35,707 nucleotides of DNA from JBFJVD01 sp041624375 (lineage in GTDB: Bacteria; Chloroflexota; Anaerolineae; Anaerolineales; E44-bin32), in assembly GCA_041624375.1 (NCBI GenBank), contig JBFJVD010000005.1, forward strand, positions 1 to 35,707. Direction: 5' to 3'. A program made the translations under genes and the position numbers. The notes beneath the pieces are model-generated. The model saw only the letters and a program-made list of their open reading frames with translations, made no database searches and was not told the origin of the DNA. The first letter of the stretch is position 1. The number at the start of each line of letters is the position of its first letter. This document shows, piece after piece, positions 1 through 8,200 of the stretch.

Positions 1-99
1 AGCTCGGCCCATTCCAGCCAGTCGCGGTCCTGCTCGGGGAAGCGCAGGGTCCCATTGGCGAAGATCAAGCAGCGCAAAAGAACATCCCTCCGCCGGGGA
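1..99. repeat. 99-bp direct repeat, copy 1 (window edge)
   Basis: Positions 1-99 are identical to 785-883, with an offset of 784 and no mismatch. Identity stops at base 100 (a here, g at 884). The left limit cannot be seen because the window starts here. On the minus strand this copy carries the Shine-Dalgarno sequence and first codons of thiN, joined behind the first 22 or so codons of a lipoprotein gene. It could be one edge of a tandem duplication with a 784-bp unit, or an assembly end artefact. Confidence 0.97.
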
Positions 100-165
100 A
101 GACGGACCGCAGGCGCCGATCAGCACAGCGATCAGCGCCAGGCATCGGATCCCGATCCTGAACAT
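1..165 (-). CDS. lipoprotein N-terminus, partial and probably chimeric (thiN operon)
   Basis: An ATG at 165 is preceded by a strong Shine-Dalgarno sequence (GGAGGG, 6-nt spacer) and lies 33 nt after the thiN stop, so it should be co-transcribed from the TPP riboswitch. The first 19 residues form a lipoprotein signal: MFRIGIR, a hydrophobic run, then lipobox LIGAC. After CGPSS the DNA enters the 99-bp repeat of the thiN 5' region, read in a different frame from thiN. The frame stays open to the window edge. The natural gene probably encodes an extracytoplasmic lipoprotein. Its position behind a TPP riboswitch and thiN suggests a substrate-binding protein for thiamine or a precursor, but only the signal peptide is visible, so this is inference. 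The true sequence after about residue 22 is unknown. Confidence 0.5.
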   Translation of the reverse strand, partial: MFRIGIRCLALIAVLIGACGPSSPAEGCSFALLDLRQWDPALPRAGPRLAGMGRA

Positions 166-198
166 GGGAATCCCTCCTTCATGCGAGCACCATTCCAC

Positions 199-861
199 TC
201 ATTCCTTCCATGCCGGGTCCTGACTGCGTATGGAGATGCAGAGCAGGAATCCGCGCCCGAGACTCACGCTTGCCTGTGAGCCGTTGAGCGTGTTGCTGAC
301 CCCGCGGCTTGCGCCGATTGAAAGGCTTTCGCGGCGGAGCGGATAACTGAGACCCTGCGTTTCGATCTCATCGGCGCCGTCGCCGACGGGGATCAGTGAG
401 ACAAGATCCCCGGGCTGTCCATGGATCGTCAGGGATCCGCCGCCCCGTAGCAGCTCAGCCTGCTGTGGCCCATCGACCAGTCGCAGCCGGATCCCGGCAT
501 ACGCGGGTTGGGCGCCGAGCAGCAGATTCGTCACCGACTGGTCCCATCGACTGCCGATGCCGCCAAGCACCACGATGTCCTGCGCACCGCGCTCGACAGC
601 AGCGCCGATGGCGAGATCGAGATCCGTGGCGTCCTTCTCCATGGGGTAGGGCAGAACCTCCGTCGCGGCGCCATCCAAGGCTGCGCGCGCTTCCGCGCCG
701 AGCGAGTCCGAATCGCCGATCAGCAGATCGGGCTGCCGGCCATACGCGAGCGCATGGCGGGTTCCGCCGTTGGCGGCGACCACAAGCTCGGCCCATTCCA
801 GCCAGTCGCGGTCCTGCTCGGGGAAGCGCAGGGTCCCATTGGCGAAGATCAAGCAGCGCAA
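199..861 (-). CDS. thiN: thiamine pyrophosphokinase
   Basis: This cytosolic enzyme transfers pyrophosphate from ATP to thiamine, giving thiamine diphosphate. From the TTG at 861 the product is 220 residues, normal for the family. Family motifs are present in order: NGGTRHAL near residue 31 (the usual A-D/N-G-G-x-x-x-L), IGDSDS at 48-53 (metal/ATP site, usually IGDFDS), EKDATDLDLA around 75-84, and GGIGSRWDQSVTNL from about 100 (usually G-GR-DH; here the final position is Gln). I chose the TTG because GGAGGG lies 8 nt upstream. The frame is open for 21 more codons, to an ATG at 924, but those codons run through the riboswitch. A TPP riboswitch and a sigma70-type promoter precede it, so it is expected to be repressed by its own product. 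Confidence 0.9.
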   Translation of the reverse strand: MRCLIFANGTLRFPEQDRDWLEWAELVVAANGGTRHALAYGRQPDLLIGDSDSLGAEARAALDGAATEVLPYPMEKDATDLDLAIGAAVERGAQDIVVLGGIGSRWDQSVTNLLLGAQPAYAGIRLRLVDGPQQAELLRGGGSLTIHGQPGDLVSLIPVGDGADEIETQGLSYPLRRESLSIGASRGVSNTLNGSQASVSLGRGFLLCISIRSQDPAWKE

Positions 862-883
862 AAGAACATCCCTCCGCCGGGGA
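785..883. repeat. 99-bp direct repeat, copy 2 (thiN 5' end)
   Basis: This is identical to positions 1-99. It covers the thiN Shine-Dalgarno sequence, the TTG start and the first 25 or so codons. Here it sits in its expected context, downstream of the riboswitch on the minus strand, so this copy is the functional one. Confidence 0.97.
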
Positions 884-889
884 GGGATG
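867..889 (-). promoter_or_regulatory. riboswitch expression platform: SD-sequestering hairpin
   Basis: On the minus strand CATCCCTCC (889-881) and GGAGGGATG (875-867) form a perfect 9-bp stem with a 5-nt loop. The 3' arm is the thiN Shine-Dalgarno sequence, so the hairpin would block translation. The same 5' arm, read as GCATCCCTCC, can instead pair with GGAGGGAGATGC at 916-905, the 3' edge of the TPP aptamer, with a 2-nt bulge. This gives two exclusive states: with TPP the aptamer is closed and the SD is hidden; without TPP the aptamer edge captures the anti-SD arm and frees the SD. The pairings are read from the sequence; the switching is inferred. Confidence 0.75.
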
Positions 890-902
890 CTTGAGAGTTG
901 CT

Positions 903-1000
903 GTGCATCTCCCTCCGCCGGCATTACCCGGATCAGGTACTGCGGGTCGAGAGCGGGTTCGGCTCTCCTCTCAGCCCGGCGCCACCGAGCTCCCCGTTGC
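903..1000 (-). promoter_or_regulatory. TPP riboswitch aptamer (THI element)
   Basis: Read on the minus strand, this holds the conserved TPP aptamer blocks in order: GGGGAGC near the 5' edge, GGCTGAGAGG (the CUGAGA core), ACCTGATC, and then GGGTAATGCCGGCGGAGGGA. These are the pyrimidine- and pyrophosphate-sensing segments of the THI box. It sits between a good promoter and thiN, a classic target. The variable P3 arm is short (GAGAGCCGAACCCGCTCTC). I am nearly certain of the class; the exact ends are approximate. Confidence 0.96.
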
Positions 1001-1012
1001 TGGGTTTGATTA

Positions 1013-1042
1013 AGTATACCTTGCGGCTGAAATCAGGGTCAA
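1013..1042 (-). promoter_or_regulatory. sigma70-type promoter of the thiN operon
   Basis: On the minus strand TTGACC (1042-1037) and TATACT (1018-1013) are separated by 18 nt, placing transcription start near 1006, just before the TPP aptamer. Two inverted-repeat pairs overlap it: GCTGAAA 1026-1032 with TTTCAGC 1054-1060, and CCTTGC 1019-1024 with GCAAGG 1047-1052. The first pair reaches the stop codon of the preceding hydrolase gene. Confidence 0.82.
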
Positions 1043-1055
1043 GCGGGCAAGGCTT

Positions 1056-1844
1056 TCAGCGGACCCGTCGCTTCCATTCTGTCTTGACTTGGAGCTGGCT
1101 GACCGGCTCACCGGAGGGGAGAGAGAGGAAATCGGCCAGCAGCCGATTGAAGCGCGACGTTTCGTCAAGCATGGGGAAATGGCCGGAGTGGTCGAAGCCG
1201 ATCATGTGATGCTTTACGCCGGCTTCGAGCACGTAAAGAGGCGAGGGTGGCTGAATGGCCGGATCCTGCGAGCCAAAGACGAGCAGGCAGCTGGGTTCGA
1301 GCGATTCAAGGGAGGGGTACCAACGCAGGGACGATTCAGACGGCGTCCAGCCCCGCAGGGCCTTCGGGTCGGCTTTGCGTACTTCAAGCGTGAGGGCTTC
1401 ATCGGTGCTGTGGGTATCGAGCAGCCATTCCGCCACCGAGTCGGCGGGGTCGTTCAGAAGTCGGGGATCGAGTGCATCAGGCGTCAGCGGCACATTGACC
1501 AGCATCATGCGTTCCGCCAGATCGGGGTTCTTCTGGATCAGGCGCGCGGATACCAGGCCGCCTAAGCCGTGCCCGACGAAGGCCGCCCGGGAGATGCCGA
1601 GATTCTCAAGAAAGGTGAGGACCAGTGACGCCTGCTGGTCGAGCCCATACTGATCCGGCACATGGTCCGTATCGCCGTATCCCCACAGGTCGAGCGCATA
1701 GGCGCGGTACTGGTGGGATACAGCCTGCATGACCGGGATCCAGTAGCGCCAGGAGCCGATCCAGCCATGGAGCAGCACCAACGGCCGGCCGCGGCCGAGC
1801 ACTTCATAGTGCACGATGTGATCTTCGACGACGATGGCGCTCAT
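1056..1844 (-). CDS. alpha/beta hydrolase fold protein, catalytic Ser replaced by Gly
   Basis: A 262-residue alpha/beta hydrolase and the last gene of the large minus-strand locus, 16 nt after the response regulator. The oxyanion-hole motif LLHGW is at 24-28. The acid is at D194 (GSQD) and the general-base His at H222 (DHSGHFPMLDE). The nucleophile elbow reads GHGLGG instead of GHSxGG: residue 93 is GGC (Gly), one base from AGC (Ser). The paralogue at 12672-13505 has Ser at the same residue, 93, and shares the VHYE, LLHGW.xSWR.W and GHFPMLDE stretches. Lacking the nucleophile, this copy is probably not an ordinary esterase/lipase; it may bind a ligand or partner. I chose the ATG at 1844 because both this product and the paralogue begin about 10 residues before VHYE. 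Family is certain; loss of activity is inferred. Confidence 0.85.
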   Translation of the reverse strand: MSAIVVEDHIVHYEVLGRGRPLVLLHGWIGSWRYWIPVMQAVSHQYRAYALDLWGYGDTDHVPDQYGLDQQASLVLTFLENLGISRAAFVGHGLGGLVSARLIQKNPDLAERMMLVNVPLTPDALDPRLLNDPADSVAEWLLDTHSTDEALTLEVRKADPKALRGWTPSESSLRWYPSLESLEPSCLLVFGSQDPAIQPPSPLYVLEAGVKHHMIGFDHSGHFPMLDETSRFNRLLADFLSLPSGEPVSQLQVKTEWKRRVR

Positions 1845-1860
1845 GCGCCCCCCGCGTGGA

Positions 1861-2226
1861 TCATTCCCTGAGCAGGTCTTTGATCCGGGCCACGAGCTGG
1901 TCGGGGGAGAACGGCTTGAGAATGTAGTCAATGGCGCCGGCTTCCATCCCGGCCTGCACCTCGGCTTCCTGTCCTTTGGCAGATAAGAATACGACCGGGA
2001 TCTGGCGCACATCCTGGTGGGTCTTGATCTTCCGGCAGACTTCGTAGCCAGTCATGCGGGGCATGCGCACATCAAGGATCACCAGATCGGGGCGCTCCTT
2101 GATCGTCATGTCGAGCGCTTCCTCGCCATTGGTGGCCGCGACGACGTCATAGCCGTTGTAGCGCAGGGTGAAGGTGATCAGATCGCGGATGTCGCGTTCA
2201 TCTTCAGCGATGAGAATCTTGGTCAT
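1861..2226 (-). CDS. CheY-like single-domain response regulator
   Basis: A stand-alone receiver domain of 121 residues with no output domain. Key residues are present: acidic pair E8/D9 (AEDE), phospho-acceptor D52 (LVILDVRMPRMTG), S82 (FLSAKG) and K104 (ILKPF). Its ATG overlaps the stop of the giant histidine kinase gene by 4 bp (ATGA), so the two are translationally coupled. The kinase has no receiver of its own, so this protein is its likely phosphotransfer partner. Output is probably by protein contact, as with CheY, because there is no DNA-binding or enzymatic domain. Confidence 0.93.
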   Translation of the reverse strand: MTKILIAEDERDIRDLITFTLRYNGYDVVAATNGEEALDMTIKERPDLVILDVRMPRMTGYEVCRKIKTHQDVRQIPVVFLSAKGQEAEVQAGMEAGAIDYILKPFSPDQLVARIKDLLRE

Positions 2227-5200
2227 AGCTCATCCTGTGTGCTCAAGAATTCCGGTGACGCCTCGCTCACCGGAAGGGTGAAGGTGAAGGTTGCGCCTTT
2301 ACCGGCTGTGCCTTCGCTCGACACCCAGATGCGGCCGCCGTGCATTTCGACCAGCTGTTCGACGATGGAAAGCCCGAGACCGGTTCCCGAGACAGCCATG
2401 TCCAGCGCCTGCTCACCCCGGAAGAATCGTTCAAACACTCGCTCGTGGTCCGGCGGCGCGATCCCCACCCCGTTATCGATCACCTCAATCTCGACCTCGT
2501 TCCCGACCGCGCGTGCTCTCAAAAGGATGCGTCCGCCGGCGTGGGTATAGTTGAAGCTGTTGTCGACCAGGTTGAAAACGATCTGCCGCAGCCGTTCCGG
2601 ATCGCCGCGCACCATCGGCAGACCGGCCGGTGCATCGATCTCGGTCTCCATCGGTTTCGATTCTTCAAGCGTTCGCCGGTGAATGAACTGGCGGGCTTCC
2701 TCGAGCAGTTCCTCGACATCGATTGGCTGGAAGCTGAGGTCCACTTTGCCCGCCTCAATGCGCGAGATATCCAGCAAGTCATTCACCAGGATTCCAAGCC
2801 GGTCGGTGTTGCCCTTGACGATCTCCAGGAACCGTCGCTGTTCGTCGCTGAGCGGACCCCCGGCGCCCATTAGCAGCACCTCGACATAGCCCTTGATCGA
2901 GGTCATGGGCGTGCGCAGTTCGTGGCTCACGGTGGCCACAAACTCCGACTTCAGCCGGTCGACTTCCACTTCGCGGGTGATATCCCGGAAAATGGAGACC
3001 GTCCCCAGAAACTCTTCGCCGAGCACGACCGGCGCCAGATGGACGGAAACCACCCGGTTGTCATCCAGCGTAAGGCGCTCGGCAAGCACCGAATCGGGCG
3101 AACCCGCCTCGGTCGGACTCCTGGACCAGCTCTGGACGGCTTCCGCCCAGCGCCGTCCGGCCGCGCCGTAGACGCCCAGGAATTCGGTCGCCGACCGGCC
3201 CATGGTCTCGGCTTCTTTTAGATTGAGGATGCGGCCGGCGGGCGCATTGAAGAGCACGATGCGATGCTCTTCGTCGGTGACCACGACGCCATCGGCGATG
3301 GATTCCAGGATGGCGCGGGACTTGCTGGCTTCCACTTGCTGGGCGCGCAGCATGCTTCCCAGGCGTTCAGCCTGATCACGGATCAAGCGGTACAGCTCCG
3401 CATTGTTGATCGCCGCGGCGACCTGATTGGCCGCCGCCACCACCAGCCGCAGCTGATGTTCCGCAAAGGCGTTGCGCCGGTGGCTGAAGAAGAGCAGCGC
3501 GCCCAGCGCGTCTTCGCTGACCATCAAGGGGACGCCGAGCGCGCTCTTGTGTTCTTCAAGCTTGTCGTGGTGCGGGACCCAGCGCTCGTCGTGCGTCAGG
3601 TCCGGAATGACGACCGAGCTGCGCTCTTCGATGATCCAGCCGGCGAGCCCATCCCCGCGAGTAAAGGGCGAAGGCCGTCCGCCCGGCGGGAGCTCCTCCG
3701 AGCCGCCGAGTTGGGCGCGCAGGATGAGCTGATCGCTGTCCGGCGCAACAAGAAGGATCACGCCGCGGTCGGATCCGACCACGTCGTTCACCAGGGACAG
3801 CGCACGGGCGAGCACGCGATCCAGGTCGAGTGAGGAGGCCAGTTCGGCGGTGATGCGCAACAGGGCTTCGGAGCGCTCATGCTCGAGCTCGAGCTCCTGG
3901 GTCCGGTCGGCAACCCGCCGCTCGAGTTCCTCGCTCGACTGGCGCGTCTGCTCAAAGAGCCGGGCATTCTCCATCGCCACGGCGGCCTGGCGGGCGAGCG
4001 TGGTGGCGATCTCGAGATGGCTTGCCTCATACCCGCCGGTCTCGTGGTTGTCCAACGAGAGCAGGCCGATCATCTCATCGCGCGACAGCAGTGGGATCCC
4101 CAGCCACGATCGGACCGGATAATCCGGGAAGGAAGGGAAACGCGAGTCGTTGGCGGTGTCCTGCACCATGATCGGCTGCTGATTGCGGACCATCTCTTCG
4201 TAGAGCGCAGAGTCTTCGAGGCGCACAGTGAGACCGATGCGGTCTTCATCGTCGGCGAAGCCCTGGGCGGCCACGACGCTGAGCTGTTCCCCTTCCCGCA
4301 GCCAGAGGGTGGCCGTGTCGTAGGGCAGGACCCGCCCGAATTCGACCAGCAAGGACTGGACGATCTGCTGGCTATCCAGACTGGAGGTGAGGGTGGCCGA
4401 GACGTTCGCCAGTGTTTCGACTTGACGGCTGCGGTACTCCGTCGATTGGTAGAGCCGGGCATTCTGGATAGTCAGTGCCGCCTGTCGCGCCAGGGAGCGG
4501 ACGAAGGTGGCATCGGACTCGCTGAATGCTTCCGGCGTGGTGTAGTTTTCAAGCACGATCACCCCGAGGATCGCATCGCCCGCCTTCAACGGTACCCCCA
4601 GGGCGCTGGCAGGTACGCGGCCGTCGGTGGCCCGTGTGTAGTATTCGAGGTGGAGCGTGTCCAGGTTGACATCCCGGGCGAAATCGACTTCCGGCCAGAT
4701 AAGCTCTTCCCCGGACACGTAGACTTTGCCCGGCAGCGCCTCGCCCGGGTGGAAGCGGATGCGGAAAATCTCTCCAGAGCGGACGTAGCCGGAAGCGCCT
4801 TCGGGGATCAGCGCGCCGCGGTCCGGTTGCCAAAGCGCAACCAGCGAGGCCTCTGTGGCCGGCATCGCCCGGCGCAGTCCGTCGGCAAGGTCGTTGAGCA
4901 TCTCGCTCAGATTGAGCGAACCCAGCTGGCGGCTGAACTCCAGCAGCAGGTTGCCCTCCGCCAAGCGTTGCTCGACGCCGCGCAGCAGGCGGATTTGCTC
5001 CAGCGCGCCGGCGAGCTGCTGGGCGAAGCCTTCAAAGAGCTCAAGGTCATCTTCGTCGAAGGGCACACGGGCAGCCTCGTCGCTGATCAGCAGGGCGGCT
5101 GCCACCAGTTCGCCGTCAACCAGGAGGGGGAAAGCAAGGGCCGCTTCGGCGCCCACGGCGTTGAGCAACGGGGAGCGAGCCCACTCATGGCTGGCAGCTA

Positions 5201-8200
5201 CATCCGGAACGACCAGCGCCTCATTCTGCCGGAACGCGGCACGCAGCGGATTGTTCTGACCCATCAGGGCTTCAATGTTTACATCGTCTTCGAGGGCTCC
5301 CACCCGGAAGCTGACCGTGAGCCCCAGGTCGCGGGGTTCGGCAATCAAGATCAGGGAGAGGTCGAGCTCTCGCAGCGTCTCGGCGGCAAAGGTTCGCAGA
5401 ATCGCAGTTTCATCCGCCTGGGTGCTGGCGACTTCATAGACTCGTACCAGCGACTGGATACGTCCGGCGCGCCGCCGGTGGCTCTCCAGCTGGCGGGAGT
5501 TTTCGGTCTCTTGGCGGAGCAACTGACGGACGGTCCGGCTCAGCTCCTGATTGGCGCTGCGCAGGTCCTCCAGCTGGCGTGTGAGGCTGCCCACCGTGGT
5601 CTCGGCCTGCGCGTAGAGCATGGTGTTCTCAATCGAGAGGGCGGCCTGATTGGCGAAGATCTCGATGGTCTCAATCGTCTCCCGGTCGGGGCGCAGGTTG
5701 TTCCGTGGATCGTGCAGGGTGATCATGCCGATCGGCGAACCGTCCATCCCGTAGAGCGGTACGAGCAGCAGGTCTCTCGGCCGCCAGGCCCGGCTGTCCT
5801 CAACATCGGTGGCTTCGATTTCGAGCGGCAGAAGCACGGCTGAGCGCTCCGGCAGCTGCTCCTGCGCGATGAGATACGACTGACTGCGGCGGAATTCATC
5901 CCGAAACAGCTCCCGGACGACATCCCAGTGGATCCGCATGCCGGCCTGTGCCATCTCCAGCTCGTGCGGCAACCCGGCCACGGCTTTGCGCTCCAGCTGC
6001 ATGCTCTCGGGATGCAGCCGGCTGATCACCACGATATTGAAGCCTGAGGCCGCCTGCAGACCATAGGCGATCGTCTCCAGGTTGACTTCAAGCGGCTGCT
6101 CGGTGCGGACAGCGTTCGAGATGTAGAAGATCTGAGACAGGGCTTCCGCCCGCCGGCGCAGGAGTTCGGCGCGGTGGGTCTGATCCTGGTAGCGCTGGAC
6201 GTTGTCGATGGCGATGGCGGCCTGGATGGCCAGCCCTTCCGTGATCTGGATGCTGGCCTCATCAAAATGCTCTGGTCGTCGGCTGTGGAGGTGAATCAGG
6301 CCGGCTGTCTGCCCGTGGTAGGCGATCGGGGTCACCAGAAGCGATTCCACCCCGGCATGTGGGGGCTCGAAGGGCGAGGAGCTGATGTCGGAGATGACGC
6401 GCGAGCCGCCCGACTCGAGCACCTCAAGCTCAAGCGGCGTCAGGGAGCTGGTGGTGTCGCCGATATTGAGCGCGATCTTTGGCTGTCCACCGCCTGCATC
6501 GAGGTCGAAGAGTACCGTATGGCCGCAGGTGGCGTCCGTTGTGCGCAGCGCTTCCTCGTGAACGAGGCGCATCAATGGCTCGAGATCCAGGGTGACATTC
6601 AGTTCACGGCTGATCCGGATGAGTGCGGTTAGCTGATCCACCCGCCGGCGCAAGCTGACGTCCGTCTGGGCCGACAGGCGCGCCCGCTCGACGGCGCCGG
6701 CGATCTGCCCCGCAAAGGTGCTGGCAAGCTCCAGGTCGGCGCCGTTGAACCCGTCATCCGTCGTCTTGGCGAGCACGAACTCGCCGATGCCTGAGTTCCC
6801 GACAACCAGCGGAACGGCCATCAGGCTTTCCAGGTCGCGTTGCTCGATCAGCTGACGCAAATGGCCCATCCGTCGGACGTCCTCACGGGCTTCATTCGTG
6901 AGCGTTGGCCGTTGGGTGCGGGTGATGGTTGCTTGGAAGCTCGGGTCGTCGGTCGATATTCGAAGAAACGCGTTCGCCTCGGAGGGCGAAATCCCGATCA
7001 GCGAATCTTCCCGCGCGTAGAGTTCTCCCCGGTCTTCATCGAGCAGCAGGATACAAGCGATGTCGGCGCGGGTGAGGTTGGCCAGCTCGCGGAGGGTGTA
7101 GGTCAGAATCTCATCGAGCGTGGCAGCCGAGGCAGCCAACGCGGTCACGCGGCGCATACCCTCGGCCCGCTCTGCCCGCTGTCGCGACTCGCCGACCAGC
7201 TTGGCATTTTCAATGAGGGCCGCGCTCTGGCCAGCGAGGATCAGGAGCAGGCGGATGTCGTCTTCGTCGAAAGGCGTACCGCTGGTCTTGTTTGCCGCCT
7301 GGATGATGCCCAGCCGCCGGCCGCCGCGCACGACCGGGACCACCAGTGTCGTGCGAATCGAGGCCGCCTGCGCCAGGGCGCGAATGCCGATGGCATCCAC
7401 TTCCGGGTCATGTTCGACATCGTTCGACAGCCAGTATTCACGCGAGTGCCAGATCGTCGCGGCTGCGCTTTGCGGGGGCGAGGGAATCTGGTAGTAGCGC
7501 TCGACGAACGGATCTGGGATGCCGGCGAATGGGGTCTGGCCGATGAGATTCTGCGAAGCATCGTCGAAGAGCAGGAAGCCAAGGACATCGACGTTGAGCA
7601 GCCGTGCAATTCCCTGGGTAAGCCGGCCAAAGAGTTCTTCCCGATCCGTGAGTGAGCTGACGGCATTCGCCAATTCAGACAGGCCGGCGAGCTCATCGGC
7701 GCGCCGCTGGTGCAGCTCCTGAAGCTGGGCATCGTGGATGGCCGTGGCTGCCTGGGTCCCGATGAGCTCGAGCAGCGTTCGGTGGGCGTTGTCGTAGGCG
7801 TTTGGCTGAAGGCTGGAGACCTCGAGAGTTCCGATCAGCTCGGATCCGTGAATCAATGGGACGCCGAGGTAGGCGTTAAAGGGGAAGCGCTCGCGCCCGA
7901 CCTTTGGCCCGACATCGGGCCGCTGGTCGATATCCGGGATCAAAAGCGGCCGGCGGTGCTGCACCAGCCAGCCCGTGTAGCCCTCGCCGGCGTGATAGAC
8001 CTCGCCCTCGGTGGCAATCTCGAACTCTGCGCTGCGCAGGCTGCCGGAGCGGATCGGAAGAAGGGTCTCCGACTTCGGGTCCCACAGGTTGATCTCAACG
8101 ATGTCGCTCGGCACCAGCGCGCGCGTCCCCCGCAAGATGGTCTGGACGGTATCTTCGAGGTCAAGCGGCTGGGCGATCGAGTGGCTCAGCTCGGCCAGCG

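Noticed and set aside
862..924. Longer thiN beginning at ATG 924
   Set aside because: The extra 21 codons lie in the riboswitch aptamer and expression platform; the TTG at 861 has a correctly spaced SD.
3879..5843. 654-codon open frame on the plus strand opposite the giant kinase
   Set aside because: It is antisense to strong GAF domains in phase with their codon bias; GC-rich genes commonly leave such open shadows. No start signals or domains.
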